The notes under the pieces are model-generated. The model was not told the origin of the DNA. It was given only the letters and a program-made list of their open reading frames with translations, and ran no database searches. The position numbers and the translations under genes are program-made. Shown piece by piece: positions 22,130 through 33,087 of a DNA stretch of 64,000 bases. Position 1 is the stretch's first letter, and every line of letters begins with the position of its first letter. Source of the DNA: Lasiosphaeris hirsuta (taxonomy: Eukaryota > Ascomycota > Sordariomycetes > Sordariales > Lasiosphaeriaceae); contig JAUKUA010000003.1 in assembly GCA_030549175.1 (NCBI GenBank), positions 3,224,001-3,288,000 on the forward strand. The letters run 5' to 3'.

Positions 22130-22458
22130 CGCTCATACCGTTAGCGTAACGCAGTCTTGCGTCGCTGCTCATGCCGTTGTGCGTGCCATTGAAGCCTAGT
22201 AGGCCAGCGATGCCTTCGTAGCCCTGAATTCCCGTCGCCTTCTCCAGCCGCTTGGCGATGTCGACATCGACCTCGCGGAAGATGGGGATCTGTCGCCGGA
22301 TAAACTCCTTTTCTCGGCACAGCGCCATTTTGCCCCGTAACGTTGCTGATAAAACGCTCGCGCGCCGGCTCGTCCCAGACTTTTTGCCACAAGGCCCGCG
22401 GCCCATTGAATATGACCTTGGGCCCAGCGCTGGCCTTCGCCTCGAAGCCCCGACTCAT
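22130..22458 (-). pseudogene. Catalase C-terminal relic
   Basis: From 22458 the frame reads MSRGFEAKASAGPKVIFNGP then RALWQKVWDEPARERFISNV. At VTG (about 22340) the frame breaks; a 2-nt loss best explains it. The next frame continues KMALCREKEFIRRQIPIFRE, DVDIAKRLEKATGIQGYEG, FNGTHNGMSSDARLRYANGM. These blocks are the last ~100 residues of small-subunit fungal catalases. The heme pocket, catalytic His and Asn regions are absent upstream, where an in-frame TAG stands just before the Met, so this is a 3' fragment and not an active enzyme. Confidence 0.7.
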
Positions 22459-22895
22459 GGCAACAGACTATGTTGTGACGCGAGCTGAGATGGATCTATC
22501 CCTGGATTTCGGTCGTTCTCTCCTATCCATCGCCAATGGGTTACAAGATATTGGTAAGATGAGGGGGTTTATGACGAATATGCCGTCTCTATCCTACTCC
22601 AACAATAGCAACCAAAATTATGTAGGGAGCTGTGTTGTATGACGTTCAAGAGGCCCGGCCCCGGGATCTTTTATTCTCCTATCTACCATTGGTAGGCATC
22701 TTGGCCTATTACTACTGCTAATCACACAACAATATTATCAAGTAGCTGCTCGGTTTGCGTGCCCAAATCATCCGATATGAAAAGCCAGCCTGGACAATAT
22801 CCAGGCTGCTATTTAGACAAGAGAAAACCATGAGCCGGCGAGCGAAAGTGCAGCCTACTGTTGTGTCAGTGTCAGTAGCGAAGAAAGATTTTTTG

Positions 22896-22917
22896 GGGGG
22901 GGGGGGGGGGGGGGGGT
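22896..22917. repeat. G homopolymer of about 20 bases
   Basis: An uninterrupted G run just beyond the unidentified coding fragment. Its exact length may be a sequencing estimate. Confidence 0.7.
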
Positions 22918-22919
22918 CC

Positions 22920-23290
22920 AAGCTTATACCTCGCCGTTGAGGGCAACATCTTTGCCTGGAAACTTCCCTGTCGAAGGTGGGGAACTGTAGAAAACGCGAT
23001 AGACTGCACCGACCAGTTGACCCTTGGGTACCTACATCACAGGGCAGGTCGGTCGATGGAATTGTTGATATCGAAAGCTGGTAGTCGTAGGCGGGCGCGT
23101 GTCCGGGCGCCTCTCGGAAATTCAGTCCGAGGTTGATGGCTGTCATGCCGTTGGCGTTGATGAGAACCATGCGTGTGTAGCCGTCGGCGAAGGCCTTCTC
23201 GAGAGTCAGGGTCGGGTCGTAGACGGCGATCCATAAGCTGGGGGAGAGGACATGGGAGGAATCCAGTCTTGTCTTTGTGGAGTTGTCTAC
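22920..23290 (-). pseudogene. Unidentified coding fragment
   Basis: Minus-strand sequence from a plausible acceptor (GCTGACTCACC branch site, GGTGTAG) at about 23290 reads NSTKTRLDSSHVLSPSLWIA, VYDPTLTLEKAFADGYTRMV, LINANGMTAINLGLNFREAP and GHAPAYDYQLSISTIPSTDL. Codon use and the well-mixed composition look protein-coding. After about 23045 the best frame is uncertain: one frame gives VYRVFYSSPPSTGKFPGKDV then a stop, another stays open into the G run. No upstream exon was found. I do not recognise the family; it may be a 3' piece of a secreted or membrane protein gene. Confidence 0.4.
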
Positions 23291-23305
23291 ACCCAGCAGC
23301 ATCAA

Positions 23306-24143
23306 AGAGTGGTGAGTCAGCCTCCTAACACAGCCATATGACTAATATTTTCTCTACTCGCAGTCTGACGTGTGGTTAAGATCAACGAGTGTCGAGTTCA
23401 TGAGTAGGGGTAGTCAACCACGCAGTTTCACGGTTCGAGCTTGACTGCAACCTAGGTATATTAGCTGAGGCCATGGTGAAAGATGTGTCCCTCGCTACTT
23501 CAAGTTACCAGGCAAGTCATGATGGTTCTTGATCACGGTAGATAGGAAGATAGTGGGTAAATATGCTTTGTTCAACATGTTGGGAATTTCCAGAGAGGGG
23601 GTTTGGCCGAGGCTCTGGCTCTACGGCAAAAGAACAAACTCATGTTGAGGAATTTTCAGAGGTTTGGGCGCGCGGCTAATATGAAGGCGTATACTGGTGA
23701 AACCTATGGCCCCATGCTGAACCAAACTCGGCGTGGCCGGCAGGTGAAAGTGCAGTTATGTGCAGTTATGCGTAGAGCCTTGTGCTGAAAATGCGCCTGA
23801 CTATCAGGAACTCACTACACAGATGCGGATGTTGCCGTTTCTTGGATCTATCTGAGATGCATATTTCGGCTGAATGTGTCAGTGCGAGAGAGAGAGGAGG
23901 GCCCGGTGGGTGTACGGAATAGTAGCTGCAGATCTGAGTGGTTCCCTTGATTGGCTCGCAGCTGGCTGGCGTGCTTTTTCAAGAAACTGTCTTGTACCAT
24001 TAGTAGGAGTAGAATAGATAATGCGCCATGGCTGGTCCGCTGGCATGTAGCATCATGTGGCATTGGATATGAAAATCTGCCACGCAGAATGTCTCTGACA
24101 GCAGCAGCCATCAACGCTTGAGCCAACCAATAATAGCCTTGAG
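23306..24143. other. Gene-free stretch between fragment and HET gene
   Basis: About 840 bases; only short ORFs without support. Confidence 0.5.
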
Positions 24144-26471
24144 CTACTCGATAACAATATCCTCCATCTCAACAAGCATATCATCCGCATCCCTCCGGTT
24201 GCTGTGCATATACCCATGAACGTATGCCTCGCCCACCAGCCGGTGCCTCCCATTGCCAACCCTCCTCAAGACCACTGGCACCACCGCACCGCCCAATATC
24301 CAAACCTCGTCTCTCTCCGCCACCGATCTTGGCCCGGCGCCTAACAATCCCCCATCTGTCCGAAACATGCGTCTCATATCCCCCGCCGTCATGTCAAACT
24401 CGTGCTGCAGCTGGGCCAACTCAATAGGTGCATACGTGCCCCTGAACATGCGCTCCACCACGCTCGCGATTCGGGCACGGTACATCGAGGGACTGTAGGG
24501 CGATTCGGATGGCTCCGACTCCAACAGCTTATGCCACGCAGGCACAATGCGCTTGTCCCCCTCACCTGCCTCGACGCTCTGGTGTGGTAGGAATTTCTCC
24601 GCCTGCGCCCACGGCGTCAACGTATGCCGTATCTGCAGATTCAACACGTAGTCAATAAACAACGTTCCGCACTCATCCGGCGCAACGTGCGTCCGACTGT
24701 AGGTATTCGCCACCAGCGTCCGCCACAGCACCTCGACCCTCGACACCTTTGGTGCACGTTCGCCGGCCCGGAAAGGGTAATACCGGCCCAGGCCAGCCGC
24801 AAGGTCCACTACGTGGGCCCAGTACGCCGCCTGGCTCATCACCTCGTCCGGCATCCGCGCTGTTCCGCGCACCACGCCAACGCGGTATCCCCTCGCGCTC
24901 AGCAGCCCAAGGTCGCGCATCGTGGATGCATCAGCCGGCGGCTGCCAGGAGAGCTCGCCGCAGGCGGACCAGCGGCAGTTGCCACGGAGGGCGAGCGGAT
25001 ACGGATGCAGCACAACCGAGTAGTCGGGAACCCACGAGGGAATGCCCGGTGTGCGAGTGCGCGAAGCATCTTGGACGTGGGAGAGGAGCGATAGGTCGCC
25101 CTGGGCAATCATGAGCGAGGTGGAGATGGCCGTGTAGACTTTATGCACGGGGATGCTGTAGTCAGCCTTGATGGGCATTTGCTGAGACCGGGAGAGGAAG
25201 GGGCTGTCGGCGAGGCCGAGGAAGGCGTAGACCTTATCGCGGGGGTCCGTTGCCAGGGTCTCACGATGCGAGTGGATTAGCTTGGCGAGCGGCATTGGTG
25301 GCCGGGTCGGGCTGAGGTCGGTGATGTGGCGCCGGGTGGACGCGAGGGTTGTGGCGGCCATGACAAACTCGGTTTTGGACTCGAGGAAGTTGCGGTAGAT
25401 GCCCGGGGAGCGCTGGACCTCGGCGATGTGGCCGATCTTTTCGGTTGAGAGATGGTGGTACCAGCGCTTTGACTTGACGAAGGCCAATATGCTGTTCAGT
25501 TTCTTCCACGGGATGATGTGCGAGCCGCAAACGAGTGTGACTGATCGTGCGAGGGCCAGCTCCTGGACAACCCAGGCGCGACGAAACCAGGGACGCCTGA
25601 TCAGGGCGAGGAAGCCCAACCAGTTGGCATACGTCACTCTCTCAATATCGACGGCCTCGTGCCAACGGTCAGAAAAGAAGTCGGTGTACCCGATCTTCTT
25701 CCACACGGACTTGGGCATGGACGAGATGCCGTCAATGGCGGCAATAGCGTCGGTGGTGAACTGGTCCTCGGGCCCCAGCCAGACGATGACCGAGGTGGCG
25801 GCAACAAAGGTCTTGGCCATCATGGCAACCTGGGCGTTCCTCTCCGAGAGGTTCTCCTGGTCGACACACATGGCGTCGACCCACAGGTACTTGAGGCCAG
25901 GGGCACGGCGCTTCATGTTGCGCAGGGCATCGTGCAGGTTGGCCGTGATGAGCATGGTCTGGCCATCGCACGAGATGGGGAACAAGCGCGAGTCGCTCCG
26001 GACACGCTTCTCGACGTCGGCAGGCCTGTTGTTAGAGGCGGCCTTGTCGTCGCCGTCGAGGAAGCTGGGGGTGGCGTGGGCGACATGGACAGCGTGGGCT
26101 GCTTTGCGCAGCGAGTTGAGCCTGCGGAAGCTCGTTGACCGCGGCAGTTCCGAGAAGGGCGTGAGCGGATACCCCCAGGTATACGACAGGGCATGGTAGA
26201 AAGGCGCATCTTTGTGCTCAAAGGGGTGCAGCGAGCAGCGGATTTCGTCCGTAGCCCTGTTGTACTGGAGCTGCAGCAGCCGAATTGACGTTGGAGACGG
26301 CAGCGGCTCGTACTTGTACGCCGACCGCGGCGCACGACCCCGCAGAATGTCTCGCACGTTGTGCACTGGCCTGAGTCTCATAACATCGCGAGCGCAGCAG
26401 CCGTTGGGGACAATCTGTAGATAGGCGGCAACATGGGACCGACTGGGTTGGATTGTGGTGCTGCTGCCCAT
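24144..26471 (-). CDS. HET-domain (heterokaryon incompatibility) protein
   Basis: Intronless, 775 aa from ATG 26471. An in-frame ATG at 26639 would add 56 residues (an unusual Trp/Cys-rich leader), so I prefer 26471; 26381 is another option. The HET domain (Pfam PF06985) spans about residues 92-270: YHALSYTWG, ISCDGQTMLITANLHDALRN, LWVDAMCVDQENLSERNAQV, TSVIVWLGPED. It is followed by RPWFRRAWVVQELALA and the TDPRDKVYAFLGLA segment typical of fungal HET proteins, then a poorly conserved C-terminus. No NACHT, ankyrin or WD repeats follow. HET domains trigger cell death on fusion of incompatible strains; whether this copy acts in recognition is unknown. Such genes are numerous and fast-evolving. 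Confidence 0.9.
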   Translation of the reverse strand: MGSSTTIQPSRSHVAAYLQIVPNGCCARDVMRLRPVHNVRDILRGRAPRSAYKYEPLPSPTSIRLLQLQYNRATDEIRCSLHPFEHKDAPFYHALSYTWGYPLTPFSELPRSTSFRRLNSLRKAAHAVHVAHATPSFLDGDDKAASNNRPADVEKRVRSDSRLFPISCDGQTMLITANLHDALRNMKRRAPGLKYLWVDAMCVDQENLSERNAQVAMMAKTFVAATSVIVWLGPEDQFTTDAIAAIDGISSMPKSVWKKIGYTDFFSDRWHEAVDIERVTYANWLGFLALIRRPWFRRAWVVQELALARSVTLVCGSHIIPWKKLNSILAFVKSKRWYHHLSTEKIGHIAEVQRSPGIYRNFLESKTEFVMAATTLASTRRHITDLSPTRPPMPLAKLIHSHRETLATDPRDKVYAFLGLADSPFLSRSQQMPIKADYSIPVHKVYTAISTSLMIAQGDLSLLSHVQDASRTRTPGIPSWVPDYSVVLHPYPLALRGNCRWSACGELSWQPPADASTMRDLGLLSARGYRVGVVRGTARMPDEVMSQAAYWAHVVDLAAGLGRYYPFRAGERAPKVSRVEVLWRTLVANTYSRTHVAPDECGTLFIDYVLNLQIRHTLTPWAQAEKFLPHQSVEAGEGDKRIVPAWHKLLESEPSESPYSPSMYRARIASVVERMFRGTYAPIELAQLQHEFDMTAGDMRRMFRTDGGLLGAGPRSVAERDEVWILGGAVVPVVLRRVGNGRHRLVGEAYVHGYMHSNRRDADDMLVEMEDIVIE

Positions 26472-27110
26472 ATCGCCATATTTAAGGCCCTTGACCAAGG
26501 CAGGTAAGACGAGAGGAGATGCGGAGGTCGCATGCATGGGGCAGCACCGCCACGCCCAAAGTAGTAAGTAGTAGGTAGGTACCTTCCTTGGATCTTCCCC
26601 TCCCCTCGTCCCCTCGAAGACGGGCCGCACAGTAAGCACAAAGCCATAACTTCCAGTCCTGCAAGGAAGGCAACTTCACTCTCTGTCAATTAATTCTCTA
26701 ACCCCTGTCGTCTAATGCACATGGCGCATAAGGTGCGACCCCGTAACCCCCCGTGATCCCTTGGGGTAGGGGCATCCCGTGGGAGCCCACGATTCGTCGA
26801 AGCGTTAAGTTGTGTATAATACAATAGTGAGTACACCAAGTTGGCATGCCGGAACATCAGAGGCTTTTTGCGAATCCGCGTAGCCCGTCGCGTTCTCCCC
26901 AGTCCCCTCGCAAGCAACAAGAAGCCGTTGGTCGACCAAAATCCAAACACAAAAACGCCGTGTCCGCCACGCTGATCACAATGCACCCCAAAACAGTCAC
27001 CCACCCCGAATGGTTTTATGATCACACCGCCGTAACCCGCCGCCGTAACCTGCCGCCGTAGCCCTTCAACAGATCCAGATCCCACCAGCTCAGAATTCCG
27101 CAGGAGCGTC
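26472..27110. other. Intergenic between HET gene and KDM5 3' end
   Basis: About 640 bases with no gene seen. Contains the 13-bp repeat listed separately. Confidence 0.55.
27025..27061. repeat. Three 13-bp tandem units, CCGCCGCCGTAAC-like
   Basis: The CGTAA/CGTAG element recurs at 27031, 27044 and 27057, exactly 13 bp apart, within CCGCCG-rich units. It lies about 50 bases past the KDM5 stop, so it is probably in the 3' UTR. Confidence 0.75.
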
Positions 27111-30100
27111 CTAATCCTCCAGCAGCGTCGATGCCGTGTTGGCCTGCTCGTCCTCCAGGCTGTACCCGCTGTGATCGCCTGTCTTTCTTCGGTCGCTGTC
27201 TTCGTCATCGTCGTTTACCAGGTCGACAAACATGCTGTCGTCTCCCTCGCCCTCCCCGCCAACGCCAATCCCAATCGGGTCGTTGTCGTCTCTCGAGTTG
27301 GCGCCCCATACGTCCCGGCCGAAAATCTCCTCGGCTTTTCTGCGGCCCACGTCGGTACGCGATAGAATCTCCAGCGCCCTGGTCTTGCCCGCCTGCGTAT
27401 TCAGATCCACGTCCATCGTATCTTCTTCACCTTCGGGATACCCCCGAAGGAGCCGCTCCTCGAGGCTGAGCGAGGAATTGCCCCGCACGAGCATCGGCCC
27501 TGATCCGCCACCATCTTGCATGTAGTAGCCCGCTTGCATCATGGACCGGTCAACATCCATTGACTCTACCTTCATGGAATTTGATCCCTGTCGCGCATGG
27601 TGCGACGAAGACGAGTCGGCCCCATGCGACTGGTGCGCATGTAAACTTCCCGACACTGAGAGACCTGGTGTCTGCGGCTGCGCCGACGAATGCCGGGAGA
27701 AAAAGGGGTGGCCTGATGCTGCAAATGGGTTCCCTCCGGGGCTGGTCGCCATGCCGCCCGATCCCGATGCTGCCGCCGCCGCGGCCTCGGCGTTGAGTGC
27801 CTTACGCTTCAGGCTGTTGGCCTTGCCCTTTACACTCTCGGGCAAGTCGTCGGGGTCGTCGACGCCGTACTGCGCGAGCATCTTCTGTAGCTTGGTCGGC
27901 CGAGGCTTGCGCGTGCTCTTCGACACCTCGAGGACGGGTGGTGGCTCCGGCGCGACAGGGCTCCACTTATGAAGCTCCTGCCGGAAGAAGTTGGTCTCGT
28001 TGGCTAGGAGAATCTCGGCGCCCTCGATCTTGCGAAGATAAAACCGCTGAGTCTCGGCTTCGGACGCCGTAGCGAGCAGCGGATTGCAATACGGGGCAAT
28101 GTGGTTGCGGAATGCCTGGGCAGTCTCGATGATATTTTTCAACACTTCTTCCTCTTCCGGCTGGAATGGCAAGCCGGGGATTTCATCGTACCATGCAACC
28201 AGGTCCTCCAGCTTCGGTCGAGCAGCGTCGCGGGGAATTTTGACCCGCCAGTCGCAAATGGGGCACGTGTACTTGTCGTCCTCCTTGAGCTTACCACGGG
28301 CAATCTTGAGACACTTTCCGTGGTACCATTCATGGCACAGCTCGCATTCAATCATCATGCCTGCCTCGGTACGGCGGCAGATGCAAAATACTTCTCGGAA
28401 CCGTGGGTCATTCCAGCGGGTGGGCTTGCCATCCGCTCCCACCGCCTCTCCTTCTGTCTCTGCCGGGGTTGGCTCTCTGGATGCTGGCTCGGCCGGCACT
28501 CTTGGGAGATCGTTGAGAATATCGAAGCAGTCCACATTGCGGTCGTGCACGTAATCCATGTGGCTCTTGAGGATATGCAGCGGAGCGTTAGATTTGCCAA
28601 AGAGTTTCTTTCCTTTACGCATCCAGTCTTCGTGTCGCTTCTGCTCCTTCTCAAGATCCAATGTGCCCGCTGGCTTTGCCTGGAGCTCCTCGATCTTCTT
28701 CATGACCTCTGCAACCTCCACATACTTCGGTCTCTTCTGGTAGTCGGGATTGCGGGAACGCTCATTCAGGTCCACAATCTGCCGGTGCGCCTCTCGTTGC
28801 TTGTGCAGTATCTGGTCCACGGCCGCGAGGGTTTCTGGAGAGACTGGCAAAAAGTTGACTTGCGCCTGGTCCGAGAGTGCTTGAAGCTGAGCGTAGTGGA
28901 CTGTTTCCGCATTGACCAGCTCTTGGGCTTTGCTCTCCCAATTATGACCGGCGGTCAGCTGTTCGATGTAAAAGGAGAGGTGGTCATTGTATGGCGGGAT
29001 GCCAAGTCGTTCGCCCTCCTCGATTAGGCTTTTGACGTCCTTGAGTGCCATCAAAACCCCTCTGTTTGATCTGGCCTTTTCGTTCCACTTGAGCTGATCA
29101 AGTACCCTGGACAGCTTCTCGACTTCTGGAATGTCGACGTTGAAACTTTGACCCTCTTCAAGAAGGTCCTCCACCATTTCGATGGTCTGAGACTGGCGAT
29201 GGTCGAGTGCCTGCTGGGCGTTGACTTGGAACGCCTTGATCGCTTCTGCTCGCTCCTGCAGTTGAAGAATCTCGGGACATTCGAAGCCAATTAGCTCGGC
29301 CTGCTCGAGAAGGCGTTTGATGTTGTCCACATTTCGCATTTCCCTCTCTTTTTGGTCTTGATACGAGCTCCCAATCGACCTTCGTGACGCGCTTTGCCAC
29401 GCCTTTTCACTTTTCCGTCGATTCTGCTGTTTTCGAGTGGTGTAATTGGTCGCCTCCTCAACCCATTGGTTGCACCGGTCGACAAACTCCTTCAGGACCG
29501 GCAGTGACGGGAGTTCGTAGGGAATCTTTTCGCCTTCGCTTAGCAGGTTTCGTAACGCCTTCAGTGGCGGGGTCGCCTCTTCGTCCAGGAGTTTCTCGTA
29601 CTTCTCTTCCCACGCTTCAGGCAGATGCGCTTTATCTGCTACCTTCTTGAAGGTAGTAGCAATGGCCTCGTCCGACTTGCGATAGATAAGATCGTGATCC
29701 CTGCCCAGATAACGGTCCGACTCTGGAAGCTCGCAGCATGGATGGTTTCCCGCGTGCTGTAAACACAAGACCTTGCCTGTCTTCTGACATACAAATCTGG
29801 AAAGGTAGGTAAAGGCTTTGCAGTACGAACATCCGTATTCGTCCTCGGGTATATCCCCATCGTCTACCTTCAACGACATAGGGCAATCCTCCCCAGCCCC
29901 GTCGTTGAACACACAGCGGTGTTTTGCGTCGAGGTGCTTCGCGATGAACTCGTGCTTTCCGATAAATTCTGTCCTCTGCAAGAGCTCGCGTCGATGTATT
30001 CTCTCTAGCGCTGGCGCGAGCCATTTCGCAGTTTGGATCGTCAGGCCACCGGTAGTAACCCCTTCCGCCGCAGTCCACAAGAGTTCATCGTGCGAAAAGC

Positions 30101-33087
30101 ACGGCTGACGGCGAAACGCCTGGAGTCTCTCTACACCAGCTAGGCCGTACGGCTCCCAATCGCTCGGGGCAAAATTGACGGCCTCGTTGAAGTTGAAACC
30201 GTGGTTGAATCCGGCGTGGTAAGCTTGCGGAAAGGTGATTACGTATTGCCCCGCCCGTTGGTCGAGAGCGAAGACGCGCACACCGGCCTTCTTGAGTTGT
30301 TCCGGTGTGAGGAGGGTGACTAGCTGGAACAAAAGATCCGGCTGGGTCTCGAACAGCTCGGGCACTGCCTCTCGCATTGCGTTCTCGAACTTTTCCGCAT
30401 CCTCGCCTGGGATTCCATACCACGTCTTGGTCGCCCCGAAATGTTGATAGTTGGCGGAGTACGAATAGTGATCTTCATTGTGCCAACAGAATGTTGAAAA
30501 GATCATACCAACATAGACCCATGGCACTGTCATACCAGAGATATCGGTCTTGATATGCCTAAACAGACTTTCAGGGTGGAGGGGTAGGAGGTTGAGGTTC
30601 CAGGGATCCGTTGAGTAGGGATTGAGGGGATTCTTCTCAATCGTGGGGAATCCAGAACCATGCGTCGTGCAGTGAATGTCGGCCCCATACTCAACCTCGA
30701 CAGTTTCCTCGAGGTCGGCAACCAGTCGCCAGAACTCATGTTCGACGTCGTCCTCGGTCACCGGTCTGTGGCAATTGAGGATAGGGTCAAAAGGCATCTT
30801 GTTCTCAAAATAACCCTGCTTGAAAGCAGCGGCCTTCTCTTGAAATAGCTTCAGAGAGTAAAGGCCGCCCTCCTCGAAGCCGAATTGGCCGTCCCCAACG
30901 AGACACCGCGGGCAATTCCACTCATTTTCTGGTTTGATCTTAATAGGGGGATCGAGACAAGTGCCGTGATATCCGTGGTCGCAGGATTCACAAATCAGCA
31001 AGAAACCACCGTCTTCGCTGCCCTTACCGCACTGTTCGCACTTCTACAAACAAGTCAATTTTGAGATTTCCAAAGAATTCGGGGTCGGCTGGGAGCTCAC
31101 CTCTCCGGGCACCGATGCTTCGTCTCGGGGGATTCGGGGCAACGACGGCCGGAAAAGAGACATGTGGGAGCCAGCAACGGTCGGCACGGTGTCTGCATTC
31201 CAATCCATGTCAGTACAGGGAATAAATATGTCACCAATGGGGGCGTATCAAGTGGGGAGCGGTGCCAAGAAGGGGGGGGGAGGGGGCTGGAGAATGGGGA
31301 AAGCGGCCGAGAACATGATATGGGCACATTCATTCCCCTCCCCTGTTCAGATGATGCGAAAGCCACCAAACAAATTCGTGTGACAGTATGCAGCGCTCGG
31401 TCGAACCTGTGCCACCGCTAGGGCACCGAGAGAGGAACATGGACCAAAACCAAGACCGAGGGACAAAAAGCATTTCCACTACAGCAGTGAAAGACAAAGG
31501 GCAAATTGGAAGGGAACAAGATGCCAATAAGAAAATGGATGGTACTGACCTTTCTTGAGTCGCTTGCTTCTGCGGCTGCCGGGGTCGTCGTCCTCCTTGT
31601 CGACGGGTTCCTTCTTCGCGGAGTCAAGACTGTCGCAACTCATTTGGCGCTTCAGTGCAACGGGACCAAGGCCTGATGGGCGGTACTCGGGCGTGTTTTT
31701 GGCCGACGAGATTGGTGTAGTAGCAAACGCCTTGGTAGGAGTTGGGGCCTTGCCTTCCGAGGGCGTGGTTAGTGGCCGGTTGACGCTGATAAACCCTGAA
31801 TTGACTGCCGTGAAACCACCCGAGTTGATGGCTGTGAACCCAGATGTCACCTGCGGCGTCGCAAGCGGGGATGCATCTGTCATTGAGACGTCTTTATCGC
31901 CGTCCTTGGCATTGCCGTTAATCGTTGCTACAAGGGCATCGGTGGCATGCCGCGCCGGCGACTCTGCTCGGAGACTGGATGGTGTGTGGACGGTTGACCG
32001 CTTCATGGGACTCGGGGCAGGGCTGGGGGTCAAAGGACCACCATATTCCCGCTCTAGTTGTTGGTGGACGCCTGGCTTAGCTATCCGTAGATACTCCTCG
32101 TACGGACAGAGCCACTTCTGGTACGAGTTTTTCAGGGACGTCGACAGGGACGACATGATCTTGCCGCTGTAGCCCAAGTCACGTCCAATTTCCGCCCACT
32201 TCTTATGCTTGCAGACCTTTTCGAAGCCGCCACGAGCTTCGACAGCCTTCTTCAGCCGGTAGAGGTCGAGCGGCTTCTTGTCCACGTAAGGCAGCCGGGT
32301 AAAATTGGTTCCCTGCTGCTTGTGGAACTTGGCGAGAGCGTCGAGATATGTAAGGTTGGCGCGAGTGCCTATACCGTCGACCTCAACATCTGATTCCACG
32401 AGAAGGGCTGGACTGGGTTCATGGAGAAGGGGAGGCTTACTGCCCTCGACGGAGTTAAGTTCTTGCTTCCTGGTACGAAAGTGGAATCTCTGTAACCAAG
32501 CGCCCGTGTCAGTAATGTTTTATCTCGAGGGCTGCATAGAGCCAGTAACGACCGTCTCATGATTGTATGCGGTTTGCCTCCAACGCAACCGCCGCACCCT
32601 TTGCCCGTACCGGCCACTCCGTTGGCTCCGCCAAACTGCTTACCTCTGTGTTGATAGCAAAATCGGGGTTCCATGAATCTGGTGGTATGATTTTGCAGAG
32701 TCCGTATTGACGCGCCTCGGGCGCAATCTTCCTGACGTACTCAAACGGCTCCTTCCACTCCTCTTCTGTCGGACGGTATGTGGGCGCTTCTTGCAGACCA
32801 TGTGGCCTATTCTTCTTTTTCACTGGCTCCTTGCATGCCGTCGGCTGTCCTCGTCGCTCGACCGATGAGAGATCAAGCGCTGGGCTTATCATAGAGCTCA
32901 GGGGGATATTCGGCTTCGGGGGGTGGTAGCCATTCGAGTTGACTTGTGCCGGTTTGGGTTTCCCAGTGCCGCTGAGGGTCACTGAAGAAGCCGTCGTGGG
33001 CGAACCTCGTGTGCTTGCACTGGCGCTCGCTGTTGCTCCCACACCAATATGTCCGGCCAACCCGCCGGCCGAGGGGACCGACACCAT
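27111..33087 (-). CDS. KDM5/JARID1-type histone H3K4 demethylase
   Basis: Exons 33087..32644, 32489..31550, 31192..31101, 31043..27111 (1802 aa); all joins close in frame, one with a GTCAGT donor. Domain order is the full KDM5 set. JmjN about 101-145 ([20 protein letters not shown]). ARID about 191-284. PHD1 about 493-543 (C-x2-C...GYHGTCLD...CPRC). JmjC about 650-800 with iron ligands H680 and E682 (CWHNEDH) and H768 ([10 protein letters not shown]). Then a C5HC2 zinc finger ([17 protein letters not shown]), a long PLU-1-type helical region, and a second PHD ([20 protein letters not shown]). All Fe(II)/2-oxoglutarate residues I can identify are intact, so it should remove methyl groups from H3K4me2/3 in the nucleus. 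The C-terminal 150 residues are disordered and acidic. Confidence 0.95.

Noticed and set aside
24399..26199. Plus-strand ORFs opposite the HET gene
   Set aside because: Antisense shadows of one long HET-domain coding exon.
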